Of a stretch of DNA of 55,876 bases, positions 52,827 through 55,876 are shown piece after piece. Source of the stretch: Roseburia hominis (GTDB lineage Bacteria; Bacillota; Clostridia; Lachnospirales; Lachnospiraceae); NCBI GenBank assembly GCA_021771815.1, contig JAETOE010000024.1, positions 1-55,876 of the forward strand, written 5' to 3'. A model generated the notes under the pieces. It had not been told where the DNA came from. It saw only the letters and a list, made by a program, of their open reading frames with translations, and did not search any database. The position numbers and the translations under genes were made by a program. Numbering within the stretch: position 1 is the stretch's first letter; each line of letters starts with the position of its first letter.

Positions 52827-53104
52827 GCGGCATTCGCCGCATGGCTAACGCCTACGTTGAAGTTAGCTGCAAGCAGCTACTTTGACTTCTGCGCCCGGCT
52901 CAATTTACTCCGCAGCGCATCATTCGGGAGCTGAAGCTCCCTCATTCACGGCATTCGCCGCATCCCTGCTTACTCCGTCCATTTTCACGTAATTTACTCC
53001 GCAGCGCACCATTCGGGAGCTGAAGCTCCCTCATTTCGCGGCATTCGCCGCATGGCTAACGCCTACGTTGAAGTTAGCTGCAAGCAGCTACTTCGACTTC
53101 TGCG
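52827..53104. repeat. Duplicated palindromic segments between the two ABC genes
   Basis: A 67-bp segment at 52827-52893 recurs almost exactly at 53036-53104. A second segment of about 45 bp (TTTACTCCGCAGCGCA and onward) occurs at 52901-52946 and 52991-53035. Both contain hairpins such as GCGGCattcGCCGC, GGGAGCTgaAGCTCCC and AGCTGCttGCAGCT. The right-hand copy overlaps the 3' end of the upstream ABC gene. No gene is seen in the gap. Confidence 0.8.
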
Positions 53105-54840
53105 TTATCCGCGCTGCTCATTGTGAGCGCGGAATATTGTGCGACATAGGTGTCGTAGTAGAGTCCTTTTCTGGCAAGAAGCTCTTCATGTGTTCCGCGC
53201 TCGGCGATCTGCCCGTCTTTCAGATAAATAATTTCATCTGCGTGGCGCACCGCTGATATACGGTGTGCGATAACGATTTTTGTCGTTCCGGTCAGTTCGT
53301 TTAATGTCTTCTGAATTTCATGCTCCGTTTCCATATCGAGCGCCGAGGTGGAATCATCCAGAACCAGAATCGGACTGTGCTTTGCAAGCGCACGCGCGAT
53401 ACTGATACGCTGCTTCTGTCCGCCGGATAGTCCGACGCCGCGCTCCCCGATGACCGTCTCGTACTGCTCATCCATTTTTTCAATGAAGCCTCTTGCCTCG
53501 GCGTGTTCCGCCGCGAGACGCACCTCCTCGATCGGAAGGCTCTTCCGCCGTCCCATCTTAATATTTTCCTCTATCGTATCCGAAAACAGAAATACATCCT
53601 GAAGCACCACCGCAATATTGCTACGAAGCTGCCTTACATCCATATTCCGCACATCTACACCGTCCACCTTTACCGCGCCGTCCGTAACATCATAAAAGCG
53701 CTGCAGCAGATTGACAATCGAGGATTTTCCCGATCCGGTCGCACCCATGATTCCAAGTGTTTTCCCAGCCGGAACCGTAACATTGATATCGTCGAGAATC
53801 TCATGTTCATCGATCACGAACGATGCGTGCTCGAACGAAATTTCTCCCCTGACTTCACCCAGTAATACGGGCTTGTCGCTGTTCGTTATCTGCGGCTCCT
53901 CCTCATAAATTTTACGGATCTTCTTATAGGATGCGACCGCAGAAGAAACGTCGTTTGTCAGCCATCCAAGCATTTCCATCGGCCATGTGCAGTTCCTGCT
54001 GTACTCCACGAACGCCACGAGCGCGCCAAGCGACATTTCCCCATTCATGACCGAAATTCCGCCCAGAATCGTCACACAGACCGGAAGCACCTTTCCCACG
54101 AAAGAAAAGAGCGGGTAATATTTCGTAAGCACCTTCGCCTGCGTGATATTCAGTTCATAGTAGCGGCTGTTGTGCGAAAGAAATTTCTCAATCTCGAACT
54201 TCTCTCTGGCGAACGCCTTAACGGTGCGCACACCCGCAAGATTCTCCTCCGCCACCGTTGTAAGAACCGCATTCTCCTCGCTGATATCCTCGTAAATCTT
54301 ATCGAGTTTTCGCTCCATGACGACCGCGACTGCTCCACAGACGATCATCGTACAAAGCGGCACGAACGCCAGCTTCCAATTCAGCGAAAACATGCAGTAG
54401 AGCACCATCGAAACGTGAATGACCACCTCAATTACAAGCATTCCGACATAGCCCATAGCGTTCCAGATTTTGTCAATATCATCCTTGACTCTCGCCATCA
54501 GCTCTCCGGTATTCGTTTTCTCAAAATATCCCATCGACAGGGACTGAACGTGATCGAAGAGATCCTTGCGCATCTGCGACCCGATCTTCGACGCCAGCAC
54601 ATCAAATGTAAATTCTTTGCAGTACCCGAAAATACAGCGCCCGATTCCGACGATCACGATTCCAACAAGAAGTCCTGTCAAAATGGAAAGCTCTCCTCCC
54701 AAAATAACATCGTCTACAATCTGCTGCGTTATCTTCGGATATACCATATCCAGTACAATCGCTGCTACCATACAGAATATCGCGAACAGATACCCATACC
54801 AGTAGCGCCCCATATAAGTATATAATTTCTTCAATTTCAA
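53074..54840 (-). CDS. ABC exporter half-transporter, degenerate-site subunit
   Basis: A 588-residue half-transporter with six membrane helices and an ATPase domain. Walker A is GATGSGKSSIV and the signature LSGGQKQ is intact, but Walker B reads VLDDSTSALD: the catalytic Glu is replaced by Asp, the mark of the degenerate site in heterodimeric exporters. It starts with TTG (54840) after GGAGG. The last residues (AEVEVAACS) are encoded by a palindromic segment that is duplicated 200 bp downstream. Partner of the 51005-52795 gene. Confidence 0.9.
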   Translation of the reverse strand: MKLKKLYTYMGRYWYGYLFAIFCMVAAIVLDMVYPKITQQIVDDVILGGELSILTGLLVGIVIVGIGRCIFGYCKEFTFDVLASKIGSQMRKDLFDHVQSLSMGYFEKTNTGELMARVKDDIDKIWNAMGYVGMLVIEVVIHVSMVLYCMFSLNWKLAFVPLCTMIVCGAVAVVMERKLDKIYEDISEENAVLTTVAEENLAGVRTVKAFAREKFEIEKFLSHNSRYYELNITQAKVLTKYYPLFSFVGKVLPVCVTILGGISVMNGEMSLGALVAFVEYSRNCTWPMEMLGWLTNDVSSAVASYKKIRKIYEEEPQITNSDKPVLLGEVRGEISFEHASFVIDEHEILDDINVTVPAGKTLGIMGATGSGKSSIVNLLQRFYDVTDGAVKVDGVDVRNMDVRQLRSNIAVVLQDVFLFSDTIEENIKMGRRKSLPIEEVRLAAEHAEARGFIEKMDEQYETVIGERGVGLSGGQKQRISIARALAKHSPILVLDDSTSALDMETEHEIQKTLNELTGTTKIVIAHRISAVRHADEIIYLKDGQIAERGTHEELLARKGLYYDTYVAQYSALTMSSADNAEVEVAACS

Positions 54841-54990
54841 TTCTCCTCCCTAACTTTATTCTCTCCCGATGCGTTCTTTTCTGCTGCGCGGACTGCATCG
54901 CCCCGATTCCGATGCATCCTGCCCGACATGCTTTTTGCTCTATAGGAATCATCTTTCACACCTTGCAGCAACGCGGTATCCCCTATAGAA

Positions 54991-55020
54991 CAAAAAAAGA
55001 GCCCTTATGTACGGACTCTT
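54991..55020 (-). terminator. Terminator of the orphan minus-strand transcript
   Basis: AAGAGTCC pairs with GGGCTCTT (one wobble) around a 9-base loop and is followed by seven T on the minus strand. Confidence 0.8.
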
Positions 55021-55126
55021 TCTCGCATTTTGCGCAAAAAAATCCGTGGCAACCATACGATTACCACGGTATCTATCAGAAAACGGTTCTCCCGGAAACG
55101 CTGCATCAAACGATACTGCATTCCTG

Positions 55127-55207
55127 TCAGTGCAAAACAGAACCCACCGAGGCAATCTTATACTTCTGGTTATCTAACTTGACGAACATACGTGTAACTC
55201 CAGACAT
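55127..55207 (-). CDS. Candidate 26-residue micro-ORF in the orphan transcript
   Basis: From ATG 55207 the frame gives MSGVTRMFVKLDNQKYKIAS plus six more residues, then stops. A GAGGTAAG site lies upstream at a suitable distance. The sequence is soluble and slightly basic. It lies between the promoter (55261-55290) and the terminator (54991-55020). It may be a real small protein, or the transcript may be a non-coding RNA with an incidental ORF. Confidence 0.35.
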   Translation of the reverse strand: MSGVTRMFVKLDNQKYKIASVGSVLH

Positions 55208-55260
55208 AATACTTACCTCACTTTCCTTAAAATTTGATTACATGTTGTCTCAACAAAAAT

Positions 55261-55290
55261 AGTATACGCACATGTTTTTTTAATTGTCAA
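55261..55290 (-). promoter_or_regulatory. Consensus SigA promoter of an orphan transcript
   Basis: On the minus strand TTGACA (55285-55290), 18-bp spacer, TATACT (55261-55266). Transcription from near 55254 to the terminator at 54991-55020 gives about 260 nt. The downstream ABC exporter gene begins 150 bp beyond the terminator. Confidence 0.75.
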
Positions 55291-55437
55291 GAAAATTCTC
55301 AAAATTTACCAACATATTTTTTCTGCCCCTGTAAATAATAGGATTAGGAACTACAGTAAATCGAAATTGTAATTCCAGACCAACCGGACGGAATTGTCCA
55401 TCCGGAAAAACATCAGATTAGTATGGAGGAAAAAACC

Positions 55438-55659
55438 ATGAGTGGATCTAACAATTCAGGTTCCAACACAAGCCAGATGGCTGTACCGCAGGCAAAGGAA
55501 GCAATGAACCGCTTTAAGCAGGAAGTTGCAAGTGAGATCGGTGTACCTTTAAAAGAGGGTTACAACGGCGACTTAACTTCCGCACAGGCAGGAAGCATCG
55601 GCGGCGAGATGGTCAAGAAAATGATCATGAAGCAGGAAGAGCAGATGTCAGGCAAATAA
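55438..55659 (+). CDS. Alpha/beta-type small acid-soluble spore protein
   Basis: A 73-residue protein that coats DNA in the spore core. MNRFKQEVASEIGV contains the GPR protease cleavage region (SEIGV) and GSIGGEMVKKMI is the conserved DNA-binding segment of the family. The ATG at 55438 (MSGSNNSG) is eight bases after GGAGG; an ATG five codons upstream has no site. The 5' leader has a hairpin near 55384-55405 (CCGGA/TCCGG). A SigG promoter is expected, but I could not locate one with confidence. This gene marks the organism as spore-forming. Confidence 0.93.
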   Translation: MSGSNNSGSNTSQMAVPQAKEAMNRFKQEVASEIGVPLKEGYNGDLTSAQAGSIGGEMVKKMIMKQEEQMSGK

Positions 55660-55687
55660 ATTTGCCGCAAATAAATCTGACTAGCGT

Positions 55688-55728
55688 AAAAAGGCTTCGC
55701 ATCATCCAAAATGGTGCGAGGCCTTTTT
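55688..55728 (+). terminator. Terminator after the spore protein gene
   Basis: AAAAAGGC and CGCA pair with TGCG and GCCTTTTT in a strong hairpin with T run, about 30 bp after the stop. The last 150 bp of the window hold another imperfect hairpin (GGGCTG/CAGCCC, about 55810-55842) and no supported gene. Confidence 0.85.
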
Positions 55729-55876
55729 CCTGTGCGCCCTGCGGCGCGCGCGTTTATAAGGAGTGTGTGAACAAAAGTCTGTAAATACTGATCTTCTATG
55801 ATAATAATAGGGCTGAAGGCTCTCGAATGAGCTTCCAGCCCTTGCTTTATATATAACAGCACATGCTGATGCATGT

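Noticed and set aside
54949-55155. A 68-codon minus-strand frame
   Set aside because: It starts without a ribosome site and runs through the intrinsic terminator; the 26-codon frame upstream has the better start signal.
55810-55842. Terminator near the right end
   Set aside because: The hairpin is imperfect and lacks a clear T run on either strand, and no gene it could serve is visible in the window.

Overview
The window reads as chromosomal DNA of a spore-forming, fermentative Firmicute of the Lachnospiraceae type (Clostridia). The evidence is a mid-GC coding style with strong Shine-Dalgarno sites, an alpha/beta-type small acid-soluble spore protein at the right end, a PPi-dependent phosphofructokinase, a two-domain pyruvate kinase, carbamate kinase, a cellobiose phosphorylase with a LacI-controlled ABC importer, and the Firmicute order tig-clpP-clpX-lon-engB. 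The genus assignment is inference. No rRNA, tRNA, CRISPR array or transposase was seen.

Region by region. (1) 74-4257, minus strand: a type VII secretion effector locus. A promoter drives two small helical LXG-adaptor-like proteins, then a decayed lipoprotein, an LXG-type toxin with a papain/C39-like peptidase domain, and two further lipoproteins of the same family, which are candidate immunity proteins. No secretion machine is present here. (2) 4302-9071: an RND exporter carrying a very long coiled-coil insertion, in operon with a TetR repressor; a TetR-type palindrome overlaps the promoter. (3) 9124-11130: an ECF sigma factor with a Cys-rich tail plus a DUF2461 protein, then a previously uncalled 45-residue membrane peptide on the other strand. 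(4) 11150-12826: a c-di-GMP phosphodiesterase with a degenerate GGDEF domain. (5) 12915-21972: a cellobiose/cellodextrin locus: LacI regulator, solute-binding lipoprotein and two permeases on minus, cellobiose phosphorylase divergently on plus, then PPi-phosphofructokinase. The lacI and phosphorylase promoters share an identical 14-bp operator-like sequence. (6) 22017-25556: carbamate kinase, pyruvate kinase and nitroreductase in one operon. Together (5) and (6) save ATP: phosphorolysis of cellobiose, a PPi-driven PFK step, and two substrate-level phosphorylations. (7) 25624-32241: trigger factor, ClpP, ClpX, Lon and EngB, the protein quality-control block.

(8) 32330-50663: about 18 kb of small accessory enzymes, every protein gene on the minus strand: Nudix, RsgA, at least six GNAT acetyltransferases, a CAT-like acetyltransferase, a class D beta-lactamase, MazG-like, GrpB, DJ-1/PfpI, HAD, P-loop kinases, a nucleotidyltransferase, and broken genes (a RhuM-Fic fusion, a deoxyribosyltransferase-like fragment). 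It looks like a chromosomal resistance/modification island. Inside it, at 36288-36672, is a type I toxin-antitoxin module: a 30-residue holin-like toxin that is too short for standard gene calling, a convergent antisense RNA with its own promoter and terminator, and a 15-16 bp inverted repeat that could tie the 5' and 3' ends of the toxin mRNA together.

(9) 50698-54840: a heterodimeric ABC exporter pair whose genes are flanked and separated by palindrome-rich repeats, one of which contains the 3' end of an ABC gene. (10) 54991-55290: an orphan transcription unit with a consensus promoter and terminator. (11) 55438-55728: the spore protein gene and its terminator.

The least explained items are the LXG/lipoprotein locus, the toxin-antisense RNA module, the orphan transcript, and the palindromic repeats that supply the ends of the lon and ABC genes. 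All functional calls are from reading motifs by eye; no database search was run.
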